DNA of 64,000 nucleotides from G963677085 sp963677085 (GCA_963677085.2 CAXXFH010000004.1:4154001-4218000); one strand, 5' to 3'; counted from the first letter of the stretch, positions 32,589 through 42,487 are shown. A program made the numbers and translations. Notes: a model not told the origin generated them from the sequence alone.

Positions 32589-34028
32589 ATGAGGAATAAG
32601 CTTCTGGGCAACACCACTGCTGGCGACTTGTCTGTGCCGTCGAAGCGACAGAGCAACCTCGTCGGCCGCGCAGGGGCTGTTTTGGTCTTATGCACGTTTC
32701 TGCTCGTCATCATGATCGCCATGGTGGCTTTTGCCGTCGACATGGGATACATTGTCATGTCGCGAGCCGGGCTGCAGTGTGCTGCCGATGCGGCGGCGCT
32801 GGCCGGTACGGGAACGCTCTCCGAGAATCCGGAGGGCGTGCAAGCTGCGGTCATCGAATACATTCAGCGAAACACCGTCGCCGGCAGAGCCCCGGCAACC
32901 GAGGATATTGAAACCATCGTTGGCACGTGGGACGATGAAACGAGGACTTTCCAAGAAGGCGGCGACCATCCTTGGGCGGTGCGTGTTCGCATCCGGCTGA
33001 CAGATACGCCCCTATTCTTCGCCCGCGTGTTGGGCATGGATAGCACGAGCATTTCGGCAGAAGCGACCGCCGTCTTCCAACCTCGCGACGTGATGGTGGT
33101 GCTCGACTACTCGGGTTCGATGAACGACGACAGCGAGTTGAAGAGCATCAATGCCTTGGGGAGAACTGCCATTGTTGATAATCTCGCTGAGATTTACCGC
33201 CAACTCGGTTCGCCCGTGTTCGGCAATATGCAATGGAATCCGGTGTACATCTCGACGACGAGTTCCAGCAAGATCAAAAAGCAGCTAGGGCTCGATAGGG
33301 TCGCTTATCCCTATCCCTCGGGCAGTTGGGATGATTACTTCAACTATGTGCAAACCAACTCGAACATCAGGAACGCCGGGTACCGGAAGCGCTATGGCTA
33401 TCTGACACTGGTGAACTACTGGCTGGAAAAACGGCCCATGTATAGCCAGACGCCCGACCTGTGGATGACCAGCGAGCAACCGATTACGGCCGTGAAAGAC
33501 GCCCTGGCGATCTTCTTGGGATACATTCAAGAGGTTAAGGCCGACGATCGCGTGGGGCTGGCGGTTTATACGTATTCCGACGACACGGCAAAGCTGGAAA
33601 CTGGCCTGACACGCGATATGCAGACCGTGGAGGACATTTCCCGTCACCGCCAGGCGGGCCATTACGATACCATGACGAACATCGGTGCCGGCTTGCGCAA
33701 GGCGCGGCTCGAATTAGAGGAAAACGGCCGACGTGGCGCCTTCAAGATGATCGTGCTGATGACCGACGGCCAGGCCAACCTCCCCTCGAGCGGTGCTAGT
33801 TCCTACCTGCTCCAAGAAGCGCAACTCTGTGCCGACGATGGCTATCCCGTGGTGGCCGTCAGCCTTGGCTCGGGTGCCGATCAGCGCATCATGCAGCAGG
33901 TGGCCGATATCACGGGCGGCATCCATTTCAACATCCCGGGTGGGCAGAGCGTGGACGACTACGAAGAGCAACTCGAAGAGGTCTTCCGGAAAATCGCCGC
34001 GCACCGGCCGCTGAGGATTGTGAAGTGA
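32589..34028 (+). CDS. TadG-like protein with von Willebrand factor A domain
   Basis: The protein has 479 residues. An N-terminal TadE/TadG-type anchor (GAVLVLCTFLLVIMIAMVAF, AVDMGYIVMSRAGLQCAADA) is followed by a VWA domain whose MIDAS begins VVLDYSGSMND. Further VWA elements are DDRVGLAVYTYSD, MIVLMTDGQANLPS and YPVVAVSLGSGADQRI. The ATG at 32589 has GGAGGA nine bases upstream; a GTG six bases earlier is too close to it. TadG proteins are Flp-pilus-associated pseudopilin-like proteins, but no tad genes are adjacent. An interaction role at the cell surface is inferred. Confidence 0.9.
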   Translation: MRNKLLGNTTAGDLSVPSKRQSNLVGRAGAVLVLCTFLLVIMIAMVAFAVDMGYIVMSRAGLQCAADAAALAGTGTLSENPEGVQAAVIEYIQRNTVAGRAPATEDIETIVGTWDDETRTFQEGGDHPWAVRVRIRLTDTPLFFARVLGMDSTSISAEATAVFQPRDVMVVLDYSGSMNDDSELKSINALGRTAIVDNLAEIYRQLGSPVFGNMQWNPVYISTTSSSKIKKQLGLDRVAYPYPSGSWDDYFNYVQTNSNIRNAGYRKRYGYLTLVNYWLEKRPMYSQTPDLWMTSEQPITAVKDALAIFLGYIQEVKADDRVGLAVYTYSDDTAKLETGLTRDMQTVEDISRHRQAGHYDTMTNIGAGLRKARLELEENGRRGAFKMIVLMTDGQANLPSSGASSYLLQEAQLCADDGYPVVAVSLGSGADQRIMQQVADITGGIHFNIPGGQSVDDYEEQLEEVFRKIAAHRPLRIVK

Positions 34029-34147
34029 TACGTTCGGGAATTCGATTGGGAAGTCGCCGGTGAATCCATGGCCGCTGAGGCGGCCATGCCTTGAATCCTC
34101 AGTTCCTACTCGCTAATCCCTAGCTCGAGCCTCTAGCTCCGAGCCTC

Positions 34148-35251
34148 TCACTCCGTATGCCGATGGGGCGACCGTGTTGGCTCGGTAGCCGAGGCTTGCT
34201 GTACCGTGCCTTGGGCTTGTTGTCCGATCTTTTCAGCCAAAGTGGCCAGACGCTTTCTCGCGTCGGGCGGGACCTGCGTGAGTCGGGTAGAGAGCCGCTG
34301 AACGCCGCGGCTGTTGACTTCAGCCGTCTTGGAAAGGCTACCCAAAAAGGCGGCCGTCTGTTGGAAGTTCAAGTCGGCCACACGGCCCACCAAGGGACTG
34401 AAAGTCTTGGTGAGCACTTCCATCCCGAGGCGATCGACCTGCAAAAACGTGTCGAGTCGCGAGACGATGAAATACCGGCCGTCGGGTTCGCGAACGTAGC
34501 CCGTCTTCAGCACCAGCAGGCAACGTCCCGTGGCCGGCTTGGCAAACAACGGACCGTCGTAGCTTCCTTCGCCATAGATCACGTGGGTTTCGTGATCCTG
34601 GTAGAGAAATTCAAAATTGGCTAGCGTACCCACCGATTCGGCCATGCGAAACGTCTGGGCACTTGCCTGTTGTAGCTGAAGCTGGCTGACACCGAGGACC
34701 TGCCAAATATTGACGACCACATCGGGGTGACGTACCAGGAAGAGGTACAATTCGGGGTCGCAATCCACCACGTGAACCGGCATCCGGCGGAAAACGCTCG
34801 TGCGTTTCAACACAGCGGTGACCTTGGCCCGGGCGGTCTCGTCGAGCTTCTCGATCGGGATCGACCGGATGGCGCTCTGACGAGCTTCCATGCTGGTGCT
34901 CGCCTGGTAGGGATTGGTCTTTGACGTCGTGCTGCGTTGTGATCCGGCACTTGTGTATCGTACTGGCGAAACGGATTGCGTTTCGTTGGCGGCTGCCGCC
35001 CTTGCGATCGAGGGTGCGTTCAGGCCGACAAGAAGCAGGACGAGCACAAGAGCTATAAGGGGCGACCGGCTAAAAACTCGCCGATTCGCCGGGCCGGCGG
35101 CCGTCTTAAAAAAACGTCCGGATCTCCGGTCCCAACCGGCCTCTGTCGAATACGGAGTTTCGGCCCGCGCGAGTTGGGGCAAAAACGCAGTTATCGAGCG
35201 CAGCAGTCGACGACGTACCTGTTGCGCAACGCTGACGTGCAACGTACCCAT
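34148..35251 (-). CDS. Hypothetical exported protein
   Basis: The start is uncertain. I give the ATG at 35251 (367 residues); the hydrophobic leader (LIALVLVLLLVGLNAPSIARA) lies at about 64-84, and a family C-like repeat (35073-35120) lies over the region just before it. The true start may therefore be closer to the leader. The mature part has recognisable order (ETARAKVTAVLKRTSVFRRM, FLVRHPDVVVNIWQVLGVSQ, YEDHETHVIYGEG-like YQDHETHVIYGEGSYDG, YIVSRLDTFLQVDRLGMEVL). It may relate to planctomycete hypotheticals with steroid/lipid-binding-like folds, but no family can be named. It is divergent from the HEAT-repeat gene. Confidence 0.7.
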   Translation of the reverse strand: MGTLHVSVAQQVRRRLLRSITAFLPQLARAETPYSTEAGWDRRSGRFFKTAAGPANRRVFSRSPLIALVLVLLLVGLNAPSIARAAAANETQSVSPVRYTSAGSQRSTTSKTNPYQASTSMEARQSAIRSIPIEKLDETARAKVTAVLKRTSVFRRMPVHVVDCDPELYLFLVRHPDVVVNIWQVLGVSQLQLQQASAQTFRMAESVGTLANFEFLYQDHETHVIYGEGSYDGPLFAKPATGRCLLVLKTGYVREPDGRYFIVSRLDTFLQVDRLGMEVLTKTFSPLVGRVADLNFQQTAAFLGSLSKTAEVNSRGVQRLSTRLTQVPPDARKRLATLAEKIGQQAQGTVQQASATEPTRSPHRHTE

Positions 35252-35539
35252 GCTCCCCCCTGTTCGATGTGTACCGGAGGCCCAGCAACGATGGCCTTTT
35301 CGGAGGCACCGATTCGGCCGACGCCGGAATGCCGTGCTCCGAACATGTCGGTATTTCTGATTATTCGGCTCGTTCGGATGGTTGCGGTCAGTCAAAATTT
35401 GCACCCGGCCGGGGATAGCCGCAGTGGAATGGGTGGACAGGGTAGCCTGGGTCGGCTTTTGCATTGCTATTGTCGCTTGCGTGGGATTCACCGACAATGT
35501 GCCGCCGGATTTCCTACGCTTTTCGCGGCCAAAACAGCA

Positions 35540-36847
35540 ATGAAAATCTCCAAGGTTCTACTGCTGACGCTAGCGATGATGATCGGTCTGCCGTTGTTGG
35601 CCATCGGTCTGCGGGGGCCGTATGCACGGTGGGCCGCGTCGCACTTCCGCAGTCAATTGCCTTCGGTGGCCGACGATCGGGTCGATTTTCTGCTTACCCA
35701 GATTGCCCAACTCGAGGAGCCTGGGATCCCCGTGCTGGTCGAGGCCCTTGGGTCTCAGCGAGAGTGCGTTGCCCGCGGGGCGAGGCAAACGCTCGATGCT
35801 CAGCTTCAACGCTGGCAGATGCCGTTGGCCCAGCGGGTGCCGACGAAGTTGGCTATTCTGGCCGATTCGTTGGCCGAGCGGGTCGATCAGTTTGGGCCCA
35901 CGGCCCGACGCGATGCCGCGGAGTTGGCGACCATCATTTTGCAGTGGCGCGTCAACTCGTCGGCCGTCGACAATGTGGCGATGATCGCGGCCTGCGAGAA
36001 GGTGCTGCGTCGGACGACATTTGGCGGGAGCCATCGGGCGGCGATCGTGGAGGACGAAGGCTCGATGCCCTCGGTCGAGCAACTGCCCGGGGAAAACGAC
36101 GATCTCGATTCCGTTCCCTGGCGCGAGGACAACTCGCGGGATGGCCCGCTGGGCTTCGGACATCTGGGGCAGCCAGGCGGAGGACTTCCGATCGCTTCGT
36201 TTCCGAATACCGGCGAGACTTCCTCGGTTGCCAATGACGAGTCTTCCCGGCTTCCCAAACGCTTGCTGCAACCGGCTACGGCTCGGCCGTTGAACACCAT
36301 CGAACGTCCCCATTCGGTTCCCATGATCGACAGCGAGCAGAGACTATTGCAGCCGGAGCGTCGGATTTCGGAACGCCAGGGCGATCGGGCTTCGCAGATT
36401 CGTCCGCTCGCGGCCGACGAGACCATCGGCCAGCCTGAGGCCGATGCCGAAATGGCGGCGGCAACGACGATCGACGTGATGTATCGGCTACACTCGGACA
36501 GCCCGGCGGCAGTCGAACGGGCGAAGCGAGAATTGCAGCGGCGTGGCTTCTCGTCGTTGCATCTGGAACTTGCCCGACGCCTGACCCATCCGGCCAACGA
36601 TGTCCGCCGAGAACTCGTTCGGGCCTTGCCAGGGCTACAGAGCGTCGACGCCACGCCCTGGTTGCTCTGGCTTGCGCAGGACGGCGATCGCGAAGTACGG
36701 CGTCAGGCTATATCGCTCTTGGCCACGGCGACCGATCCCAGACTGCTGCAGAAAGTGGTCGAACTGGCCGATCAGGACACCGATCCCAGGATACGCGAGC
36801 AGGGACGGCAACTCAGCGCCAACCTCCAGCGGCTTATGCAACGCTGA
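35540..36847 (+). CDS. HEAT-repeat protein with N-terminal membrane anchor
   Basis: The protein has 435 residues. MKISKVLLLTLAMMIGLPLL is a signal anchor. Helical repeats follow on both sides of a Pro/Ser-rich low-complexity middle (about 170-310). The C-terminal ~110 residues have HEAT-type pairs (AAVERAKRELQRRGFSSLHL, HPANDVRRELVRALPGLQSV, DREVRRQAISLLATATDPRL, DTDPRIREQGRQLSANLQRL). Such scaffolds bind other proteins. A longer frame upstream to 34976 is a shadow over the divergent promoter region. No partner is evident. Confidence 0.82.
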   Translation: MKISKVLLLTLAMMIGLPLLAIGLRGPYARWAASHFRSQLPSVADDRVDFLLTQIAQLEEPGIPVLVEALGSQRECVARGARQTLDAQLQRWQMPLAQRVPTKLAILADSLAERVDQFGPTARRDAAELATIILQWRVNSSAVDNVAMIAACEKVLRRTTFGGSHRAAIVEDEGSMPSVEQLPGENDDLDSVPWREDNSRDGPLGFGHLGQPGGGLPIASFPNTGETSSVANDESSRLPKRLLQPATARPLNTIERPHSVPMIDSEQRLLQPERRISERQGDRASQIRPLAADETIGQPEADAEMAAATTIDVMYRLHSDSPAAVERAKRELQRRGFSSLHLELARRLTHPANDVRRELVRALPGLQSVDATPWLLWLAQDGDREVRRQAISLLATATDPRLLQKVVELADQDTDPRIREQGRQLSANLQRLMQR

Positions 36848-36925
36848 GGCACCGTTCAGTTCGCGTGTGGGGGATCCGTATTTTGCCCGCCGTGAACACA
36901 CGGCGGGGACATCTGTTTTCGCTCG

Positions 36926-38260
36926 CTACCAAGCCTTAGTCACCCCCGGCACGGCCACGGGATACAAGCCTTGCTCATTCGGCATCACGGGCGGGTTGGC
37001 TGCCATCGTGTACGCTTCCGGAGCCAGGCGTAGGTCAGAGTTTAGCGCTTCATCCCAGGTGACTGTCTTGCCAGAATAGGTGGCCATTCGGCCCATGATG
37101 GCCGTCATCGTGGCGTAAGCAGCATACTCGGCTTCCATGTGGGGCTTGTCGTTGCGAATGGCATCGACCAACACATCGTGTTCCACCTGATAGGGGTTGG
37201 CCGCCCGCGCACGGCAACGCCACTTCGTTTCGCCGGTGATTTGCCCACGGCCTACGTCGCAGGTGCCCTTGGTGCCGTAGACGTGTTCGCTGACGTCGTT
37301 CGTGCAGCCCTGCATTTGGCGGCATTGGCTGAACACCTTCACACCGTCGTCGTAGGTGAACTCGACGGCATGGTGGTCGAAGATTTGTCCGTAGAGCGAG
37401 CCTTTGCGCACCTGGCGGCCGCCCATGCCGTTGGCCTCGACCGGCGTCTTGCCGAGGATCCAGTAACAGATGTCCAGATTGTGAACGTGCTGTTCCACAT
37501 CGTGGTCGCCGCTGAGCCAAGTGAAGTAGTTCCAGTTGCGCATCTGGTACTCCATCTCGCTCATCTCGGGCGTGCGGTTGACAGCCCAAAGGTAGCCGCC
37601 ATTCCAGTTGGCCTGAAGGTAGACCAAATCGCCAAGCACGCCCGAGCGGACTTTCTCGACCGTCTCTTGATAGACCTTGTGGTGATGTCGCTGGAGCCCC
37701 ACACCTACCTTGAGGTTTTTCTCTTTGGCCTGCTGGGCGGCGGCCAGCACCTGCCGGATGCCGGGAGCATCGACGGCAACGGGTTTCTCCATGAACACGT
37801 GTTTGCCCTGGGCCACGGCATACTCGAAGTGAATCGGGCGGAAGTGGGGCGAGGTGGCCAGGATGACCACGTCGACGCCGCTGTCGACGGCCTGTTTGTA
37901 GGCCTCGAAGCCCACGAAACGTCGCTCCGGCGGCACGTCGATTTTGTTGGCGTAACCTTGGTGGGCCTCGCGGTCGTAGCGGGAGCCCTGGCCTTTGACC
38001 AAACCGGCGTGACTGGTCTCGATGCGATCGGCGAAGGTGTCGGCCATCGCCCAGAGTTTCACGGGGGCATTAGTGCTGAGGATCTGCGTGGCGGCACCGG
38101 TGCCACGGCCACCGCAGCCGATCAACGCTACCTTGAGCGTATCGTCGCCGGCTGCGTGTACTTGGTCGACCATCGAACTGGCTAAGGCCGTTGACGCGAC
38201 GGCCAAAGAAGACTGCTTCAAAAAACGGCGACGTGACGTAGCGTGTTGGTGTTTTTCCAT
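36926..38260 (-). CDS. Tat-exported Gfo/Idh/MocA family oxidoreductase
   Basis: The protein has 444 residues. The N-terminus has a Tat motif (SRRRFLKQSSLAVAS), followed by the NAD(P)-binding Rossmann motif VALIGCGGRGTGAA. The EKPVA block (HVFMEKPVAVDAPG) and GVGLQRHHHKVYQE are typical of planctomycete sugar/inositol dehydrogenase-like proteins. GGAGAG lies upstream of ATG 38260. Export with a bound cofactor is implied by the twin-arginine leader. The substrate (a sugar or sugar acid) is unknown. No sugar-transport neighbours are present. Confidence 0.93.
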   Translation of the reverse strand: MEKHQHATSRRRFLKQSSLAVASTALASSMVDQVHAAGDDTLKVALIGCGGRGTGAATQILSTNAPVKLWAMADTFADRIETSHAGLVKGQGSRYDREAHQGYANKIDVPPERRFVGFEAYKQAVDSGVDVVILATSPHFRPIHFEYAVAQGKHVFMEKPVAVDAPGIRQVLAAAQQAKEKNLKVGVGLQRHHHKVYQETVEKVRSGVLGDLVYLQANWNGGYLWAVNRTPEMSEMEYQMRNWNYFTWLSGDHDVEQHVHNLDICYWILGKTPVEANGMGGRQVRKGSLYGQIFDHHAVEFTYDDGVKVFSQCRQMQGCTNDVSEHVYGTKGTCDVGRGQITGETKWRCRARAANPYQVEHDVLVDAIRNDKPHMEAEYAAYATMTAIMGRMATYSGKTVTWDEALNSDLRLAPEAYTMAANPPVMPNEQGLYPVAVPGVTKAW

Positions 38261-38631
38261 GGCGGATCTCTCCGGATGAATGTCTAGCCCTAGGACGGAG
38301 CGATGTCGGGGGAAACACAGGCCTCACTCGCAAATGCAACGAGCCAGCCTTCCGAGCGGCCTGCGACGTTGAAGGCCGATAGTCTACCATGGAGGAAACG
38401 CAAACGCCAAACTACGGTGTGCCCCCAGGTGAACTGCGAAGTCGGAGTCTGGTCGATTTGTCTCCCTCGTTCCCGCGCTGCAGCGTGGGAACGACAAGAA
38501 CAGGTTGTCGTTGGAAGAGAAATCGGGCAAAAAGAAACGGCCCCTCGATTTTCCTCGAAGGGCCGCTTGGATTCGCAGTCGCAGCGGCACGGCATTGTGT
38601 CGCGTAACTCAAGGAATCGTGGAGCGAGTTA
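38261..38631. other. Intergenic region with a family E palindrome and a terminator
   Basis: No gene is supported in 371 bases. It contains the family E palindrome CGTTCCCGCGCTGCAGCGTG-GGAACG (38468-38493) and a terminator for the upstream Spy-like gene (38527-38565). Confidence 0.6.
38527..38565 (-). terminator. Rho-independent terminator of the Spy-like gene
   Basis: On the minus strand CGGCCCTTCGA (38565-38555) pairs with TCGAGGGGCCG (38548-38538), 10 of 11 Watson-Crick plus one G-T, and is followed by TTTCTTTTTG. It lies 66 bases after the stop codon at 38632. Confidence 0.78.
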
Positions 38632-39516
38632 TTATCGTCCCGGGCGCCGCCTAACGGGAAGTTCGGCCGATGGATCTTCCGGCCGAGGCGGTCTGGCATT
38701 GGCGGGACCGTCCGGGCGAGGTGGTCGGAAGTCGAGTTCGAACTTCTCGCCTTTCATCTTCTCCAGTTTGTCACGTTGTTCCGTGCTGAGCACATCGAGC
38801 AGCTTTTGTTCGGCGTCTTTCATCAGTTCGGTTGTCTTCGCTCGCATGGTTTCCCGGCGCTCTTCGCGCGAAAGATCCTGTAGCGATCGGAACAACTCCT
38901 GCCGCTTCTCGGCGATCTCCTTGCGGAGGGCCTCGAGCTTTTCCTTTTGCTCGTCGGTGATGCCGAGAGCCTTGGCGACGTCGGGATCTTCAATTGCACG
39001 AATACCACGCCACTGCAGGTGAATTTGTTCCAAGCGTTCCAACTGAGCCGACTGGAGGATTTCGGCCAATTCCTTCTTCACGGTGGCCATGCGTTCGGCC
39101 CACCGATCGCGAGCCTTTTCCATATCCTCGTCGGCTTTTTCCCGGAGCTCTTTGAGTTTGGCTCGCCGCTGTTCCGGTGTGAGGTCGCGGATTTTATCCC
39201 ACTGCTGACGCATGTTGGTCGACCGCTGACGCATTTCACCGCGGAGTTTCTGCCCAAGGGTTTTCAGCTTCTCGATTTGCTCTTCCGTCAGATCGAGTTC
39301 CTCCTGGACCTTTTTGTCTCGCAGTATGCCGAAGAGGCCCATCTCGGCCAGCGGAGGGCCGGGCCGTTCACGGTCCATCCCAGGGCCTCGTGGCCCGGGA
39401 CCCCGTCGGGGGCCACCGGGTGGGTCGCCTGGCGGTTGGGCTTGGGCTATGGCCACCATCAATGACACACCGAGTACGGCAATCGCCATCAAACATGTTT
39501 GAACGGTCTTCTGCAT
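38632..39516 (-). CDS. Spy/CpxP-like helical periplasmic protein (LTXXQ type)
   Basis: The protein has 294 residues. Signal peptide MQKTVQTCLMAIAVLGVSLM...AQAQ is followed by a Pro/Gly/Arg-rich stretch (PPGDPPGGPRRGPGPRGPGM) and long charged helices. LTEEQIEKLK, LTPEQRRAKLKEL and ITDEQKEKLEALRKE are LTxxQ-like motifs characteristic of Spy/CpxP chaperones. The helices could form an extended coiled coil. The tail (FRPPRPDGPANARPPRPED) is again low complexity. GAGGAA lies upstream of ATG 39516; a longer frame to 39549 lacks it. The function is probably stress protection or protein binding outside the cytoplasm. Confidence 0.85.
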   Translation of the reverse strand: MQKTVQTCLMAIAVLGVSLMVAIAQAQPPGDPPGGPRRGPGPRGPGMDRERPGPPLAEMGLFGILRDKKVQEELDLTEEQIEKLKTLGQKLRGEMRQRSTNMRQQWDKIRDLTPEQRRAKLKELREKADEDMEKARDRWAERMATVKKELAEILQSAQLERLEQIHLQWRGIRAIEDPDVAKALGITDEQKEKLEALRKEIAEKRQELFRSLQDLSREERRETMRAKTTELMKDAEQKLLDVLSTEQRDKLEKMKGEKFELDFRPPRPDGPANARPPRPEDPSAELPVRRRPGR

Positions 39517-39642
39517 CTCACGTTCCTCTCTGAAAAGACGTTGGGGCAACCGAGTCCGGAGGGACCAATCAATAGAACCCCGGCCCCGAGCAGAGGTTTC
39601 GGCTGCTGCCGACCATTCAGAAAAGAGGGCCGTTGGCCCGGC

Positions 39643-40776
39643 TTATTTCCACATCGACTCGGCCAGCCAGGCTGCCGGCGGTATGAACAGAATCAGCGGC
39701 AACCAGGCCGCCAGATCCGCCCGAATCAATGCACTGGACCCCAAGTGCTGGCAGCCGATCGTTACCAGCATGAAAAGTGTAGTCACGCCCATGCATGCGG
39801 CGATGGCCACAAACACATTGCGGTTCTCGCGTGAGACAACCAACGGGAGGCCCAGAAAGAGGAGGGTAACGTCCATCAGCGGTTTGACGAGCCGTACATG
39901 GATTGCCGTGCGCACGCTCGCTCCGAACCCCAGGCTGGGGTTGCCCAGTCCGGTTACCAATTGCGATGTGGAAGAGAACTCTCGAAATGACCGGCCACCG
40001 GTCAATTGTTCGAAGGTGACATTGCTGACGACGAAACACTGGTTTGCCTTTAGCCAGGAAGCGTCTTTGGGCATGATCACAACCGGCCGCTTCGCCTGGT
40101 AAAGCGAGGATCGCGTAGGGAGGTTCGTCGGCTGTTCGACTTGGTCGAGCAGGTAGCCTCCCGGCCGATCGCCTTCGGGCGGCATGTAGAAAGCGTCTTT
40201 CGCCGCAAGCTGTTTGGTGTAGGTCCGCAGTTCACGCGGCAAAAGGAAATGGGGTTTTTCGATGCGCTGACGGTCGATAAACGTGTGTTCGCCGCGAAGC
40301 AGGATGTCGGTCTCGTAGTCGTAGCGGTGTTGCATTTCCTGGCCAACATCGCCAAGGATATCTTGGGGACGGCGCGCAAGTTCGTCGCGAAATCGGGGGA
40401 TGACCAACTCGCGGTTGGCTACGGCCAGCAAGGCCAGGAGAATCGAAGCCACGATCACCGGTGCCACCACCCGAATCTTCGTGATACCGGCTGCCATGAG
40501 TGCCACCATTTCGTTGTTTCGCTGGATCCAGGAAACGGTGAACATGGCCGCGACAAGCGTTAGCAGTGGGCCGATGCGATCGAAAAACATGATCGACTGG
40601 TAGCCGTAGAACGAAAACAACAGCGGCCAGAAGCCGCCGGCTTTCTGACCGCAACGGATAAACTCCTCAAGATTCGTGAAAGCGTCGAACACAATGTACA
40701 GACCGGTCAAGCTCACAAAACAGACCATGAAGGCCTTGATGAACTGGCGCAGTAAGTACCGATCGATGATACGCAT
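39643..40776 (-). CDS. LptF/LptG family permease
   Basis: The protein has 377 residues. MRIIDRYLLRQFIKAFMVCF and GLYIVFDAFTNLEEF form the first helix and the conserved loop. YQSIMFFDRIGPLLTLVAAM, RNNEMVALMAAGITKIRVVA and LLALLAVANRELVIPRFRD follow. These are the signatures of the Lpt transmembrane subunits that, with LptB, drive lipopolysaccharide transport. The C-terminal helices (LVKPLMDVTLLFLGLPLVVS) are present. A periplasmic jelly-roll region is implied at about 140-290. Planctomycetes often have one such permease; the partner LptB is not in the window. Confidence 0.9.
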   Translation of the reverse strand: MRIIDRYLLRQFIKAFMVCFVSLTGLYIVFDAFTNLEEFIRCGQKAGGFWPLLFSFYGYQSIMFFDRIGPLLTLVAAMFTVSWIQRNNEMVALMAAGITKIRVVAPVIVASILLALLAVANRELVIPRFRDELARRPQDILGDVGQEMQHRYDYETDILLRGEHTFIDRQRIEKPHFLLPRELRTYTKQLAAKDAFYMPPEGDRPGGYLLDQVEQPTNLPTRSSLYQAKRPVVIMPKDASWLKANQCFVVSNVTFEQLTGGRSFREFSSTSQLVTGLGNPSLGFGASVRTAIHVRLVKPLMDVTLLFLGLPLVVSRENRNVFVAIAACMGVTTLFMLVTIGCQHLGSSALIRADLAAWLPLILFIPPAAWLAESMWK

Positions 40777-40791
40777 GAAATTTTCTCAGTG

Positions 40792-42066
40792 TTAAACGAT
40801 TCCACGAATTGCCCTGGCCAGCGCTTCCACACCCCGGCGGATTCCTTCGCTCGATTGGATGCCGAAACTTAGCCGCAGCATGTTCTTTGCTCGGCCTTGG
40901 GGTTCGGGGGGAAAGAAATACTCGCCCGGCACGTAGAGCACTCCTTCGTCGACCGCCCGTTCGAACAGTGGCCCGTCGAGGCTGGTGTCAATGGTCTCAG
41001 GCAATTGAAGCCACACATAGAGCCCGCCGGTGGGCCGTACCCATTGCATTCCGCTGATCGGGGCGAGCAGTTCATCGGCCGCCTCGAGCATTGCGTCGAT
41101 CTTCGCCCGGTAGCTGTTTCGAAGCGTCGCCAAGTGTTCGTCCAGCAGACCAAGCTCCACGACCGTGCCCATGAGTTGCTGGTTGAAGTTGGGCGAGCCG
41201 AAGTCGATATGCCCTTTTTGTGCCAGGATGGGTGTTCGCAGTGCCGGCGGCAGCATGGCCCAGCCCACGCGAACTCCCGGCGAAAACGACTTGGAAAACG
41301 TGCCGGCGTGAAGGACCGTATCCCCCTGCGTATCGAAGCTGCGCAGGCTGGGGGTGTCGTCGCCGTAGTAACGCATCTCGCGATAGGCAGCGTCCTCGAT
41401 GAGGTAAAGCTTGTGGTGCTGCGACCAGCGTTTGACGATCTCGACTAGCGCCGCGCGACGCTCGGCCGGCACGGTTACACCGCTGGGGTTGTCATAGTAG
41501 CTGGTCACATAGACCAGTTTCACTCGGCCCAGTTCGCCTTGGCGACTAAGGTGGGTGAGCATGTCGTCCAGCGCCTCGGGGATCAATCCGTGCTCGTCCA
41601 TCTCGACGCCGATCGCCCGGGCTCCCAGGTTTTCTAGAATGCCTAAATACACGTAATAACTCGGTGTGCCGCAGAGCACGATGTCTTGCGGGTCGAGCAG
41701 CGCGTCGCTGGCTAGGTAGAGGATTTGGTTGCTACCGGCCGTGATGACGACCTGTTCGACCGACGTGTTGAGCTCGGCAGCCGAACGGCCGTCGGCCTTT
41801 AGCATGCGGTCCAATACGGCCTCGCGCAGGGCCGGAAGTCCGATCGTTGTGCCATACTGCAACGCAGCCCGGGCACGCGAGGGATTCGACCAGATGGCGT
41901 CGACTGCCTTTTGAGTTGTTTCGACGGGCAGGGTCGCGTTGTCGACAAAACCGGCCGCCAACGACACAAGTTCTGGTTGGGCCAGGGTCCGCGCCATCAG
42001 TCGATTGGCGATCGGTTCCCCTCCGGCCCAGCGGGCACGCTGACTAAGACGACCGTGTGGCGACAT
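40792..42066 (-). CDS. PLP-dependent aminotransferase (class I/II, 2-aminoadipate aminotransferase-like)
   Basis: About 424 residues from ATG 42066, or 441 from ATG 42117. Neither has a good Shine-Dalgarno. It shows LQYGTTIGLPALREAVLDRM, the PLP region VTSYYDNPSGV, YLIEDAAYREMRYYG, and the Schiff-base Lys in HAGTFSKSFSPGVRVGW. It lacks a GntR domain, so it is a stand-alone aminotransferase, related to LysN/ARO8-type or MocR catalytic domains. The substrate is not clear. The end lies 15 bases from the start of the Lpt-like permease gene, in the same direction. Confidence 0.92.
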   Translation of the reverse strand: MSPHGRLSQRARWAGGEPIANRLMARTLAQPELVSLAAGFVDNATLPVETTQKAVDAIWSNPSRARAALQYGTTIGLPALREAVLDRMLKADGRSAAELNTSVEQVVITAGSNQILYLASDALLDPQDIVLCGTPSYYVYLGILENLGARAIGVEMDEHGLIPEALDDMLTHLSRQGELGRVKLVYVTSYYDNPSGVTVPAERRAALVEIVKRWSQHHKLYLIEDAAYREMRYYGDDTPSLRSFDTQGDTVLHAGTFSKSFSPGVRVGWAMLPPALRTPILAQKGHIDFGSPNFNQQLMGTVVELGLLDEHLATLRNSYRAKIDAMLEAADELLAPISGMQWVRPTGGLYVWLQLPETIDTSLDGPLFERAVDEGVLYVPGEYFFPPEPQGRAKNMLRLSFGIQSSEGIRRGVEALARAIRGIV

Positions 42067-42164
42067 AAGTGACGACGGCTTCCCGAGTTTCGATGCGGTA
42101 GACTGCGGCGAGAGCATAGGTTAAATCGGGGGAACGAGTCAAGATGTGTGGGCGATCTGCCGCG

Positions 42165-42235
42165 TGTGTGCCGCTGGCTCTGCTAGTGCGGAGAGTATTC
42201 ACGGCCAAAGGTACAGGCAGAGCCAGTGGCACACA
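42165..42235. repeat. Family A inverted repeat (copy 3)
   Basis: TGTGTGCCGCTGGCTCTGC (42165-42183) and the complement of GCAGAGCCAGTGGCACACA (42217-42235) match at 18 of 19 positions, with a 33-base loop. GTGCCACTGGCT is the family A core. Confidence 0.75.
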
Positions 42236-42467
42236 ATTCAGCGACCAGCGGAAGCGATTTCTTTCCTGGGTGCGGTGAACACCGGTTTGGTTGGCGACCC
42301 TGCCGCCCCCGCTGCGCTACCGAAACGAAACCGTGTATTATTTAGGCTTACGTATCCGATGACTTGGTCGTTCGAGGCGACCGATGTGGCAACAGCTCGC
42401 GGGGGATGCCAACTACTTATTGTGGTTAGAGTCTTACACTGCAACTTCCGCGCACGGTGCGCGCATG

Positions 42468-42487
42468 TTAGCGACCAACGGGAGCGG
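42468..42487 (+). repeat. Dispersed repeat family B (copy)
   Basis: TTAGCGACCAACGGGAGCGG matches 15684-15702 over all 19 shared positions. Confidence 0.68.

Noticed and set aside
34976..35539. Upstream extension of the HEAT-repeat gene
   Set aside because: The added residues are Arg/Pro/Cys-rich, cover the divergent promoter region and a repeat, and would bury the signal anchor at ATG 35540.
37139..38185. Plus-strand ORF of 348 residues
   Set aside because: Antisense to the Gfo/Idh/MocA gene; Val/Leu/His-rich without domain structure.
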